5,704 nucleotides of DNA, taken from Spartobacteria bacterium (GTDB lineage Bacteria; Verrucomicrobiota; Verrucomicrobiia; Chthoniobacterales; UBA6821). Of this stretch, positions 1 to 5,704 are shown one piece after another. The translations under genes were made by a program, and so were the position numbers. The notes below the pieces were generated by a model. That model was not told where the DNA came from. It made no database searches and saw only the letters and a program-made list of their open reading frames with translations. Location: the NCBI GenBank assembly GCA_947466005.1, contig CANIBV010000096.1, positions 1-5,704 on the forward strand, read 5' to 3'. The stretch's first letter is position 1. Every line of letters begins with the position of its first letter.

Positions 1-489
1 CGCTCCAATGACACGCGACAGATCCCCCATGTCATCAGACTCCTCAAAAGGATCCAGAAAAGCATTCCCGAATGGAACTTGGATGAACTTAGCGGCAAAG
101 ATCTCCAAAGGAGAATCCGGCGCACCTACCGGAGAGGCAGGAGCACCCTTGAGCTCTGTGCAACGACGGGGGACCAGGAGCAGTTTCACGCGTGGCGGAA
201 ACTGGTGAAGCAGCTCTGGTATCAGCTCAGGATGACCTCCCGTCACTGGCCCGACCAAGCACGGGCCCTGATCACGGGCACCGGTGCCATTGGTGAGAGC
301 GCGGGGAGTGAACGGGATCTCGCCATGCTTGAACACTGGCTAAAGAAGGGCCCGAAGACATCACCCTCCGGTCTTCTGAAAGCAGCCATTAATTCTCACC
401 TCCCACAACTCCGCAGGAAGGCGATTTCTGCAGGCAAAGATTTCTACGAGAACAAGCCGAAGCAGTTTGTTGCTGAGCTCAATCTATAG
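1..489 (+). CDS. CHAD domain-containing protein, 3' part (5' end outside the window)
   Basis: The reading frame is open from the first base to a TAG stop at 487-489, giving the last 162 residues of a protein that begins upstream. A TTG at 79 could be mistaken for a start, but coding-like sequence continues before it. The segment matches the C-terminal half of a CHAD domain (conserved histidine alpha-helical domain). It has a basic helix with a YRRGR stretch, then the hallmark FHAWRKLVKQLWYQL around residues 62-76 with His63, Arg66 and Lys67, then a GESAGSERDLAMLEHW helix resembling the family's 'LG..DLAVL' segment. CHAD proteins are alpha-helical and rich in conserved His, Arg and Lys, and known members bind polyphosphate. 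Some are fused to CYTH domains, which cannot be judged here because the N-terminus is missing. The DUF1361 gene follows after 26 bases on the same strand, so the two are probably co-transcribed. The family assignment is fairly firm. The cellular role is unknown. Confidence 0.85.
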   Translation, partial: RSNDTRQIPHVIRLLKRIQKSIPEWNLDELSGKDLQRRIRRTYRRGRSTLELCATTGDQEQFHAWRKLVKQLWYQLRMTSRHWPDQARALITGTGAIGESAGSERDLAMLEHWLKKGPKTSPSGLLKAAINSHLPQLRRKAISAGKDFYENKPKQFVAELNL

Positions 490-515
490 TTTCCCTAAAC
501 TCACACCCTAGCTTC

Positions 516-1202
516 ATGATCGCCACCGCAACCCCACCAATACCCTCCCCCCTCCTTGAACAGACGATGGAGCAGGCGATCGGGATCATCCGTCCCAACT
601 TTCACCTCGGGTGGGATCTCTTCCTGGCGCTCATTCCATTGGGTCTTTCCCTCCTGATTTTCCGCCATAATAACCGCATCCACCCACTGCTCTGGTGGCT
701 CCTTCTCGGCGTGATGGTGCTCTTTCTACCAAACGCCCCGTATGTCCTCACGGATGTTATCCACTTTGTTTCCAAGGTCCGGGTGACTCCCCCACTCCCC
801 ATCTGGGCCATGAGCCTCCTTCTGCTGGAGTTCTTCTTCTATTTCCTGATCGGGATGCAGAGTTTCACCCTCTCCCTGATGCTTTGGGGGAGAAAATTGA
901 AACGGCACCATGCGGGATGGCTCATCTTGCCAATCGAACTGATCATCCTAGGACTCAGTGCCTTTGCCATGTACCTGGGACGCTTCGACCGACTGAACAG
1001 TTGGAACATCCTCTCCGCGCCGGAGAATCTTCTGGATCAGTCACTCAAGGAAGCAGTGAATCGTGGAAGTGAGGAGATGACCCTGGTCTTCTTTGTCGTC
1101 ATCACCTTCGTCTTTTACGCCCTCAAGCTTGGAAATCACTTGATCGCGAAGCTTCTCCGACACCACCACCCTCACTCCTCACAACAAGGAAGCGCTGACT
1201 AG
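516..1202 (+). CDS. DUF1361 domain-containing integral membrane protein
   Basis: This 228-residue hydrophobic protein belongs to the DUF1361 family, which has no established function. Two family hallmarks are visible: PNAPYVLTDVIHF at residues 72-84 at the end of a membrane helix, and MYLGRFDRLNSWNIL starting at residue 152, matching the family's 'GRFxRxNSW' block. About five membrane segments can be seen, near residues 31-50, 56-76, 93-122, 134-153 and 188-210. A basic loop (GRKLKRHH) lies between the third and fourth, and the C-terminal tail is His-rich and hydrophilic. The ATG at 516 is preferred. An in-frame ATG at 567 (residue 18) is possible, since the first 17 residues are Pro-rich and not clearly conserved. 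Neither start has a Shine-Dalgarno sequence. The gene lies 26 bases after the CHAD gene, and its stop falls inside a hairpin shared with the convergent permease gene. The family call is confident, the function unknown. Confidence 0.9.
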   Translation: MIATATPPIPSPLLEQTMEQAIGIIRPNFHLGWDLFLALIPLGLSLLIFRHNNRIHPLLWWLLLGVMVLFLPNAPYVLTDVIHFVSKVRVTPPLPIWAMSLLLLEFFFYFLIGMQSFTLSLMLWGRKLKRHHAGWLILPIELIILGLSAFAMYLGRFDRLNSWNILSAPENLLDQSLKEAVNRGSEEMTLVFFVVITFVFYALKLGNHLIAKLLRHHHPHSSQQGSAD

Positions 1203-1226
1203 GAACCGTTCCTCAGCGGAGCTTCC
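1188..1226. terminator. Candidate bidirectional terminator hairpin spanning two convergent stop codons
   Basis: Three nested inverted blocks can be paired by eye: GGAAG (1188-1192) with CTTCC (1222-1226), CGCTGA (1193-1198) with TCAGCG (1213-1218), and GGAAC (1202-1206) with GTTCC (1208-1212). They are separated by small bulges at 1199-1201 and 1219-1221. The structure covers the TAG of the DUF1361 gene (1200-1202) and the complement of the TGA of the permease gene (1213-1215). On the minus strand the stem is followed by TTGTTGTG, a modest T-rich run. On the plus strand no T-run follows. A role in ending both convergent transcripts is inferred from position and symmetry. Confidence 0.45.
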
Positions 1227-1989
1227 AGAACATCACGACGGTGATGATCAGGCCGATGGCTGTGATCAGATGGCGCACGCGTTCCTGCGAGAGTCTCTGG
1301 GAGTATGTTGCGCCGACGAAGTAACCGGCAACCGCCCCCACCGTCATCACCCCCATGATGGGCCAGTCGATCAGACCGCAGGCAGTGAACCAGACCGCCG
1401 CGACGAGATTGATCAACGACCCGAGGACGTTTTTAAGCGTGTTCATCCGGTGGATATCCGCGAATCCGAGGAATCCGAGTGAGGCCAGCATGAGGATTCC
1501 GATCCCGGCACCAAAGTAACCACCGTAGACAGAGACAAAGAACTGGAAGATCACGGCCCAAAGAAAAGGCATCCTCCCGGTGGGACCGCTCATCTCGACA
1601 ACGGCGTGGTGAGCGACACGACGTCTCATCACCCCCTGCAGCATGAAAAGCAGGGTCGCGAAAAGCACCAGAAAGGGGACAAGTCTCGCAAAACTTTGCT
1701 CGCTTCCCCTTGTGAGAAGGTAACTCCCAATCCATCCCCCCAGAAGACTCACGGGAATGAAGGTCTTAAACCATGGTCGGACCTCCTGAATGCGGGCCCG
1801 GAAACCGTAGAGGCTGCCTGATGTTCCCATCACCAGAGCCAGCGTGCTGGTGGCATTCGCGACAACTGGGGGGACACCAAAGAGGATCAGGAGGGGGAAG
1901 GTGATCAGAGTCCCCCCGCCTGCCACGGCATTGATCATTCCAGCCACAAAGGCCGCCGTAAGGATTGCAATGATCTGAATAAGTGACAC
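1213..1989 (-). CDS. TauE/SafE family (DUF81) membrane permease
   Basis: This 258-residue protein is a member of the TauE/SafE family of inner-membrane permeases, which are linked to export or import of sulfite, sulfoacetate and other organosulfur anions. It shows the internal duplication typical of the family. The first repeat carries AGMINAVAGGGTLITFPLL (residues 16-34) followed by VVANATSTLALVMGT. The second carries YGGYFGAGIGILMLASLG (155-172) followed by HRMNTLKNVLGSLINL. A hydrophilic loop (about 121-140) joins the halves, and about eight hydrophobic helices are visible. Length and N-terminus match the usual 240-270 residues. The start is GTG at 1987-1989, with no Shine-Dalgarno but a TATAAG six bases upstream. 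It is divergent from the ABC-F gene and convergent with the DUF1361 gene, and no sulfur-metabolism gene is nearby, so the substrate cannot be named. The family is certain; the transport direction and substrate are not. Confidence 0.92.
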   Translation of the reverse strand: MSLIQIIAILTAAFVAGMINAVAGGGTLITFPLLILFGVPPVVANATSTLALVMGTSGSLYGFRARIQEVRPWFKTFIPVSLLGGWIGSYLLTRGSEQSFARLVPFLVLFATLLFMLQGVMRRRVAHHAVVEMSGPTGRMPFLWAVIFQFFVSVYGGYFGAGIGILMLASLGFLGFADIHRMNTLKNVLGSLINLVAAVWFTACGLIDWPIMGVMTVGAVAGYFVGATYSQRLSQERVRHLITAIGLIITVVMFWKLR

Positions 1990-2000
1990 CCGATTCTTAT

Positions 2001-2061
2001 ACCGAGTCGATTATTCAAAGGCGATGTGTTATGATTAATCGAATTGTTCTTTTTATTCGGT
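2001..2061. repeat. Spaced inverted repeat in the divergent intergenic region
   Basis: A perfect 7-base inverted repeat is present, TCGATTA at 2007-2013 and TAATCGA at 2036-2042, separated by 22 bases. It is flanked by a second matching pair, ACCGA at 2001-2005 and TCGGT at 2057-2061. The arms lie in an AT-rich stretch between the divergent permease and ABC-F genes, and one overlaps a candidate -10 element. It could be a regulator's two half-sites about 29 bases apart, or a leader structure. In so short and AT-rich a region it could also be chance. Confidence 0.35.
2007..2035 (+). promoter_or_regulatory. Weak candidate promoter for the ABC-F and kinase genes
   Basis: A good -10-like hexamer, TATGAT, lies at 2030-2035. 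A poor -35 match, TCGATT (3 of 6 to the sigma-70 consensus), lies 17 bases upstream at 2007-2012. Transcription would begin near 2042, giving a leader of about 57 bases before the ATG at 2099. The surrounding region is the most AT-rich stretch of the window and lies between divergent genes, where a promoter is expected. The hexamer call is by eye. Confidence 0.25.
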
Positions 2062-2098
2062 GCTTCTGAGGGCATCTTTTCGCCCCACTTCGCTTATC

Positions 2099-4048
2099 AT
2101 GCTGACTGCTTCCGGCCTCTCCAAATCCTACGGTGGACGCTCCCTCTTCGAGGATGCCTGCCTCCAAATCAACCGCGGTGATCGTGTGGGCCTCATTGGC
2201 GCCAATGGAGCCGGCAAATCGACCCTCTTCTCCCTCATCCTCAAGGAAGCTTCGCCCGACTCCGGAACCGTGGCTCTCGAACGAAATATCACGATCGGCT
2301 TCCTCCCCCAAGAGAGCGCCCCTTCGGGTGACGAGACAGTCCTGGAACTGGCCACCAACATCTCCTCCGAAATGGAGGAGGTCCGCCGTCTCGCCAGGGA
2401 GCACACCGACGAGGATCCAATCCACCACGAGGCGATGGCCCGGTTTGCGGAACTGGACGGCCACTCACTCGAGGTCAAAGCCAAGCGCATCCTGGCTGGG
2501 CTTGCCTTCCGGGAGAATGATGTCGGCAAGCCGGCCCGCACACTCAGCGGCGGCTGGATCATGCGCGCTCACCTGGCACGCCTGCTCGTTATGGATCCGG
2601 ACATCCTGATGCTCGACGAGCCCACCAATCACCTCGATCTCGAGTCGCTGGGTTGGTTCCAGAACTACCTCTCCAAGTATCAGGGCGCCATCCTGGCCAT
2701 CTCCCACGATCGGGAGTTCCTGAATGCAATCTGCGTCGGAATTCTGGAGATCCGAAACCGCAAGCTCAACCGCTACCGGGGCAACTATGACGACTACCTG
2801 ACGCTCAAGGCCGCGCGCGAGGAACAGCAGTTGGCTGCGTACAAGAACCAGCAACGTGAAATCGCCGAACTGCAGCGCTTCATCGACCGCTTCCGGGCAA
2901 AGGCGAGCAAGGCCTCCCAGGCTCAGGATCGCATCAAGCAACTGGCCCGCATGGAGCGGATCGAGGCTCCCGAGCGGGACGAGGCCACCGTCTCCTTCTC
3001 TTTTCCGCAGCCCAAACGAAGCGGTCAGCGGGTTATCACCCTGGAGGGAGTGAAGCAGGCCTACGGGTCTCATGTCGTGTACGCAAACCTGGATCAGGAA
3101 GTGGAGCGGGGTCAGCGAACCGTCCTCGTGGGACCCAATGGAGCTGGAAAGTCGACCCTACTGAAGGTCCTTGCAGGGATGCTGCCTCTGGATGCCGGAA
3201 CGGTCACCCCTGGTCACAACCTCTCGATCGGCTACTTCGCCCAGCATCGCACGGAAATGCTCGATGTGAAGCGGACCGTGCTCGCCGAGGCTATGGAGAC
3301 CCATACCCCCGTTCCCGAGCAGACGGTCCGGACGATTCTCGGCTCCTTCCTCTTTCGTGGAGATGATGTCTTCAAGCCGGTCGGCGTTCTGAGCGGTGGT
3401 GAGAAGAGTCGCCTTGCCCTCGTGAAGCTGCTGCTCAATCCGCCGAACCTCCTTCTCCTCGACGAACCGACCACTCACCTTGACATGCCGAGCATCGACG
3501 CCCTGATCGGGGCACTGAGGCAGTATGAGGGAACACTCCTCTTCGTAAGCCACGACGTCCACTTCATCCGAGCGCTTGCTTCCAGCGTCCTGCACATCAG
3601 CGCGGGCAAGCTGACTCCCTACTCGGGAGATTACCAATACTACCTCGAGAAATCAGGCTCCCAATCCGAACGTGCCGCCCTCATCGCCCCCGGAAACTAC
3701 CGTCCCGAGGCGGAAGCTCCCGCGGAAGAGAGCCCGCGTGTGAAGATGGGGATGCGCGAGATCAAGGAGCAACGCCGCGCCGAAGCTGAACTGCGCAAGG
3801 CTGCCAACAAACTGGCGCGTGAATCTCAGGCTCGGCTCAGATCCGCCGAAGAGGAGATCGCGCAACTCGAAAGCCGTCAACGGGAACTGGTGGCCGAGCT
3901 TGAGACCCCAGGAAATCTGAATGGCGGCAGGGCGTTCGGCCTCAACAGGGAACTGGCGATAGTGCAGGAACGCCTCTCCTCAGTGTTGGAGGAGTGGGAG
4001 AAGCTATCAGCTTCACTTCCCGCAGTGGAAGAGGAGAAGATGGCGTAA
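2099..4048 (+). CDS. ABC-F family ATPase (YheS-like, ribosome-associated type)
   Basis: This 649-residue soluble protein has two ATP-binding cassettes and no membrane domain, the layout of ABC-F proteins, which bind ribosomes near the E site and act in translation. Cassette 1 has Walker A GANGAGKST (34-42), signature LSGGW (149-153) and Walker B ending LDEPTNHLD (172-180, catalytic Glu174). Cassette 2 has GPNGAGKST (345-353), LSGGE (431-435) and LDEPTTHLD (454-462, Glu456). Between them lies the charged helical linker (about 231-290) with RFIDRFRAKASKASQAQ from residue 260, resembling E. coli YheS, which has 637 residues. A Lys/Glu/Arg-rich tail (about 550-640) is a predicted coiled coil, as in Uup and YheS types. 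The ATG at 2099 is chosen because family N-termini begin just before the LxKxYGG strand. A GTG at 2060 would add 13 unconserved residues. No Shine-Dalgarno precedes either. The kinase gene follows by 33 bases. The subfamily is inferred; the ABC-F call is certain. Confidence 0.95.
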   Translation: MLTASGLSKSYGGRSLFEDACLQINRGDRVGLIGANGAGKSTLFSLILKEASPDSGTVALERNITIGFLPQESAPSGDETVLELATNISSEMEEVRRLAREHTDEDPIHHEAMARFAELDGHSLEVKAKRILAGLAFRENDVGKPARTLSGGWIMRAHLARLLVMDPDILMLDEPTNHLDLESLGWFQNYLSKYQGAILAISHDREFLNAICVGILEIRNRKLNRYRGNYDDYLTLKAAREEQQLAAYKNQQREIAELQRFIDRFRAKASKASQAQDRIKQLARMERIEAPERDEATVSFSFPQPKRSGQRVITLEGVKQAYGSHVVYANLDQEVERGQRTVLVGPNGAGKSTLLKVLAGMLPLDAGTVTPGHNLSIGYFAQHRTEMLDVKRTVLAEAMETHTPVPEQTVRTILGSFLFRGDDVFKPVGVLSGGEKSRLALVKLLLNPPNLLLLDEPTTHLDMPSIDALIGALRQYEGTLLFVSHDVHFIRALASSVLHISAGKLTPYSGDYQYYLEKSGSQSERAALIAPGNYRPEAEAPAEESPRVKMGMREIKEQRRAEAELRKAANKLARESQARLRSAEEEIAQLESRQRELVAELETPGNLNGGRAFGLNRELAIVQERLSSVLEEWEKLSASLPAVEEEKMA

Positions 4049-4081
4049 GGTTTACCCCGCACCCGCGAACTTATTCTCCCC

Positions 4082-4444
4082 ATGATCACTAACTACCTAG
4101 CGGCACGCATCAGGAGCTTTGGGTATGCTTTCAGGGGGTTATGGTTGATGATCCTGACGCAACCCCATCCGCAGTTACACGCTCTCGCGACGATCGCCGT
4201 GCTGACCGCAGGGATAGCCCTTCACCTGAGACGATGGGAATGGGTGGCGATCCTTCTCTGCATCGGTATGGTCTGGGTGGCTGAGGCGCTGAACTCGGCC
4301 TTGGAATTTCTGGCTGATGAAGTCTCCCTTGAGAAACGGGAGCGGATCGGGAAAGCAAAGGATGTGGCCGCTGGAGGTGTTCTCATCGCCGCCATCGTCT
4401 CGGTAGCTGTAGCTGCACTGGTCTTTTGGAATCATCTGCGCTAG
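4082..4444 (+). CDS. dgkA: Diacylglycerol kinase family protein (DgkA/UdpK type)
   Basis: This 120-residue integral membrane enzyme belongs to the prokaryotic diacylglycerol kinase family, which phosphorylates diacylglycerol or undecaprenol with ATP at the inner membrane. The length equals the family's usual 120-130 residues. Conserved residues are present with near-identical spacing to E. coli DgkA, offset by one: Glu68, Asn71 and Glu75 in EALNSALEF, and Lys93 and Asp94 in GKAKDVAAGGVL. Three hydrophobic helices are visible (about 33-48, 53-70 and 96-115), after an amphipathic N-terminal helix carrying FGYAFRGL (13-20). Sequence alone does not decide between lipid substrates. In Gram-negative cells the enzyme usually recycles diacylglycerol from periplasmic glycan synthesis, while Gram-positive relatives use undecaprenol. 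The ATG at 4082 has no Shine-Dalgarno and sits right after a pyrimidine run. It lies 33 bases downstream of the ABC-F gene, probably in one transcript, and converges with the leftward gene that follows. Confidence 0.94.
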   Translation: MITNYLAARIRSFGYAFRGLWLMILTQPHPQLHALATIAVLTAGIALHLRRWEWVAILLCIGMVWVAEALNSALEFLADEVSLEKRERIGKAKDVAAGGVLIAAIVSVAVAALVFWNHLR

Positions 4445-4445
4445 G

Positions 4446-4463
4446 AAAACTTCCCTCGGGAAA
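4446..4463 (-). terminator. Small hairpin plus T-run, candidate terminator of the leftward gene
   Basis: The 36-base gap between the convergent kinase and NlpC/P60-like genes contains TTCCC (4451-4455) and GGGAA (4458-4462). Read on the minus strand, these form a short stem, extended by one U-G wobble, followed directly by TTTT (complement of 4446-4449). It begins about 18 bases past the leftward gene's stop. The stem is only 5-6 base pairs, so this is a weak intrinsic terminator candidate. A second small repeat, CCCG-CACAT-CGGG (4467-4479), adjoins it. Confidence 0.4.
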
Positions 4464-4480
4464 GCGCCCGCACATCGGGA

Positions 4481-5704
4481 CTAGATGCCCCGACGGCGAA
4501 AGTAGGTGACCTTCACTGGCTCAAGGGCCGAGTAGCTTCCAACCAGATCCATCTCATGCATGAGGATCCAAGGTTGGGAATAGCTGATCCCGTTCTTCGT
4601 GAAAACAACATCATCGGCGATATAGACGGCCGAGTGAATGACGCCACCCTGAGCATTGAGAAGGAGAATAAGATCCCCTCCGATTCCGGGCTTCGCAATT
4701 TCGTAATAGTGCTCCGTGATGAATCGGGAGGCATACTCATTATCGGCCATCCGGGGATCAGGCGTGGCGTTGAAGTAATTCAGCGCCGTCCAGTGACAAT
4801 CAGGGAGTTTGCCATCCCCTGACGCAGGAGGAAGCGGTGTGGAAAAGAGTTTCTCCCGGGCAAGTTTTGGAAGCAGATAAAGAATACTGATGCCCCCTCC
4901 CTCCGGAAGTCGCCTCTGGGATTCGAACAGGGGTATCAAATCCTTCATCAGAACACCGGGCATGGAGAGGGCCCAATAGTTCAACGGCTTGTCTATATCG
5001 GAATTGGGACGAATCAGCAGACGCATCATGACAGCACTCTGGCTCGTCAGGCTCTGAAGGTAATCCAAGCGGTCTTCTGCCATAGGCAAATCCTTCAGCA
5101 CCCTCTCCGGATCGCTGAAGTAGGTGTACCCGTTGCGGGTGTAGAGCAACTTCTTCATGGTCGCAAATGCAGTCTTGTTGGAATCGTGAAGCCTGGCAAA
5201 AAACGAGGCCATATCTCCACCCGGGATGGGGTAGGGGTTTGCCTGAAAGCGGTTTGCAGCATTTTGCGCAAGGGCAAGGTACAACTTGGAGCGGACCTCC
5301 GGTGAGAGTGACAGGAGAAACGCCTCCTCCGGCCTGTACATCGCCGATCCATTCCCTCCCTGCACCTGACACTTCAGTAATTGCTGCGATTGTTCAGCCG
5401 TACAGCCGGAGTCGAGCAGAAGACGTTCCACAGCAACAGGGGAGAGTGTTCCAAAGTTCCAGACCGGCCCTTCGGAGGAGGTTTTTTCGAACCCCACATA
5501 CTCCATCGGCTGTTCGATACGGACATCCCAAGTCTGCAGATCGCCCCAGGGTCCGGAGTGGATATTCGGTGCTGTCCCGAACACCTTGCGCTCAATTCTC
5601 TTGTCGACGAAGTGGGTGACGAAACCAACAAAGATCAGCAGAGTGATGATTGCGAAGATCAAGCGCTTGCTCTTGATCAGTGGTAAGGAAGAGCAAAGAG
5701 TGTA
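4481..5704 (-). CDS. Membrane-anchored protein with a putative C-terminal NlpC/P60-like domain (5' end probably beyond the window)
   Basis: I do not recognise this family by name. The frame is open from the right window edge to a TAG at 4481-4483. There is no in-frame ATG or GTG in the window before the conserved-looking part. A TTG at 5662 would give 393 residues, but in-frame upstream codons encode a basic IKSKR stretch just before a hydrophobic helix, so the true start is probably further upstream. Numbering from that TTG, residues 1-19 form a membrane anchor (LIFAIITLLIFVGFVTHFV), so the rest is likely periplasmic. The middle (about 40-280) has no recognised domain but contains LSPEVRSKLYLALAQN and two cysteines, Cys87 and Cys98. 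The C-terminus resembles NlpC/P60 cysteine hydrolases: Cys289 in PDCHWTALNYF, GDLILLL at 329-335, then IHSAVYI with His343. The Cys-to-His gap of 54 is close to the 51 of E. coli Spr. Peptidoglycan or amide hydrolysis is inference only. Confidence 0.8.
   Translation of the reverse strand, partial: YTLCSSLPLIKSKRLIFAIITLLIFVGFVTHFVDKRIERKVFGTAPNIHSGPWGDLQTWDVRIEQPMEYVGFEKTSSEGPVWNFGTLSPVAVERLLLDSGCTAEQSQQLLKCQVQGGNGSAMYRPEEAFLLSLSPEVRSKLYLALAQNAANRFQANPYPIPGGDMASFFARLHDSNKTAFATMKKLLYTRNGYTYFSDPERVLKDLPMAEDRLDYLQSLTSQSAVMMRLLIRPNSDIDKPLNYWALSMPGVLMKDLIPLFESQRRLPEGGGISILYLLPKLAREKLFSTPLPPASGDGKLPDCHWTALNYFNATPDPRMADNEYASRFITEHYYEIAKPGIGGDLILLLNAQGGVIHSAVYIADDVVFTKNGISYSQPWILMHEMDLVGSYSALEPVKVTYFRRRGI

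Noticed and set aside
79..489. The CHAD gene as a complete 136-residue gene starting at TTG 79.
   Set aside because: The frame is open to base 1 with coding-like helical sequence, and only the C-terminal part of a CHAD domain would be present. The gene must start upstream of the window.
695..1072. A 125-codon open frame on the plus strand in a second frame of the DUF1361 gene.
   Set aside because: The DUF1361 frame carries the family motifs. This frame is Pro/Arg-rich noise with no motif.
2060..2098. A GTG start at 2060 extending the ABC-F protein by 13 residues.
   Set aside because: The added residues (MLLRASFRPTSLI) are not typical of ABC-F N-termini. The ATG at 2099 places the first conserved strand at the usual distance.
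2465..3073. A 202-codon open frame on the minus strand inside the ABC-F gene.
   Set aside because: It lies wholly antisense to a strongly conserved ABC-F gene, and its translation shows no recognisable motif. Long antisense frames are expected opposite GC-rich coding sequence.
3158..3637. A 159-codon antisense open frame opposite the second ATPase cassette.
   Set aside because: It is a shadow of the ABC-F gene, with no domain or plausible initiation context.
4045..4055. A GTAA-GGT-TTAC mini-hairpin after the ABC-F stop codon.
   Set aside because: The stem is four base pairs with no T-run, too small to be a credible terminator, and the kinase gene follows closely.
5167..5619. A 150-codon plus-strand open frame opposite the NlpC/P60-like gene.
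   Set aside because: It is antisense to the frame that has a membrane helix and protein-like sequence. Its own translation is Arg/Pro-rich with no recognisable feature.

Overview
The window holds six protein genes and no RNA genes, mobile elements or CRISPR arrays. It has the look of an ordinary chromosomal segment of a moderately GC-rich, Gram-negative-type bacterium. The protein styles (a DUF1361 membrane protein, a YheS-like ABC-F ATPase with a long C-terminal coiled coil, and an uncharacterised anchored protein at the right edge) and the lack of Shine-Dalgarno sequences suggest a member of the Verrucomicrobiota or a relative. That placement is an inference from protein style, not a proven assignment.

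Left part (1-1989): the 3' end of a CHAD-domain gene runs rightward and is followed after 26 bases by a DUF1361 integral membrane protein. This short tandem pair meets a leftward TauE/SafE-type anion permease head-on. Only 10 bases separate the two stop codons, and a long imperfect hairpin spans both of them, probably acting as a shared bidirectional terminator.

Middle (1990-4444): an AT-rich divergent intergenic region separates the permease from a rightward pair, an ABC-F ATPase and a small diacylglycerol/undecaprenol kinase 33 bases downstream. The intergenic region carries a spaced inverted repeat and weak promoter-like sequences in both directions. The ABC-F protein should act on ribosomes, and the kinase should recycle lipid intermediates at the inner membrane. 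They look co-transcribed but have no obvious shared pathway.

Right part (4445-5704): a leftward gene whose frame stays open to the window edge converges on the kinase gene. It encodes a membrane-anchored protein of no recognised family. Its C-terminal 110 residues have the spacing and motifs of an NlpC/P60-type cysteine hydrolase (Cys289, His343). A small hairpin followed by a T-run lies just past its stop codon.

I found no convincing evidence of a novel multi-gene system. The most interesting items are the candidate NlpC/P60-like protein, the hairpin overlapping two stop codons, the consistent absence of Shine-Dalgarno motifs (with a possible leaderless GTG start for the permease), and the inverted repeat in the divergent promoter region.
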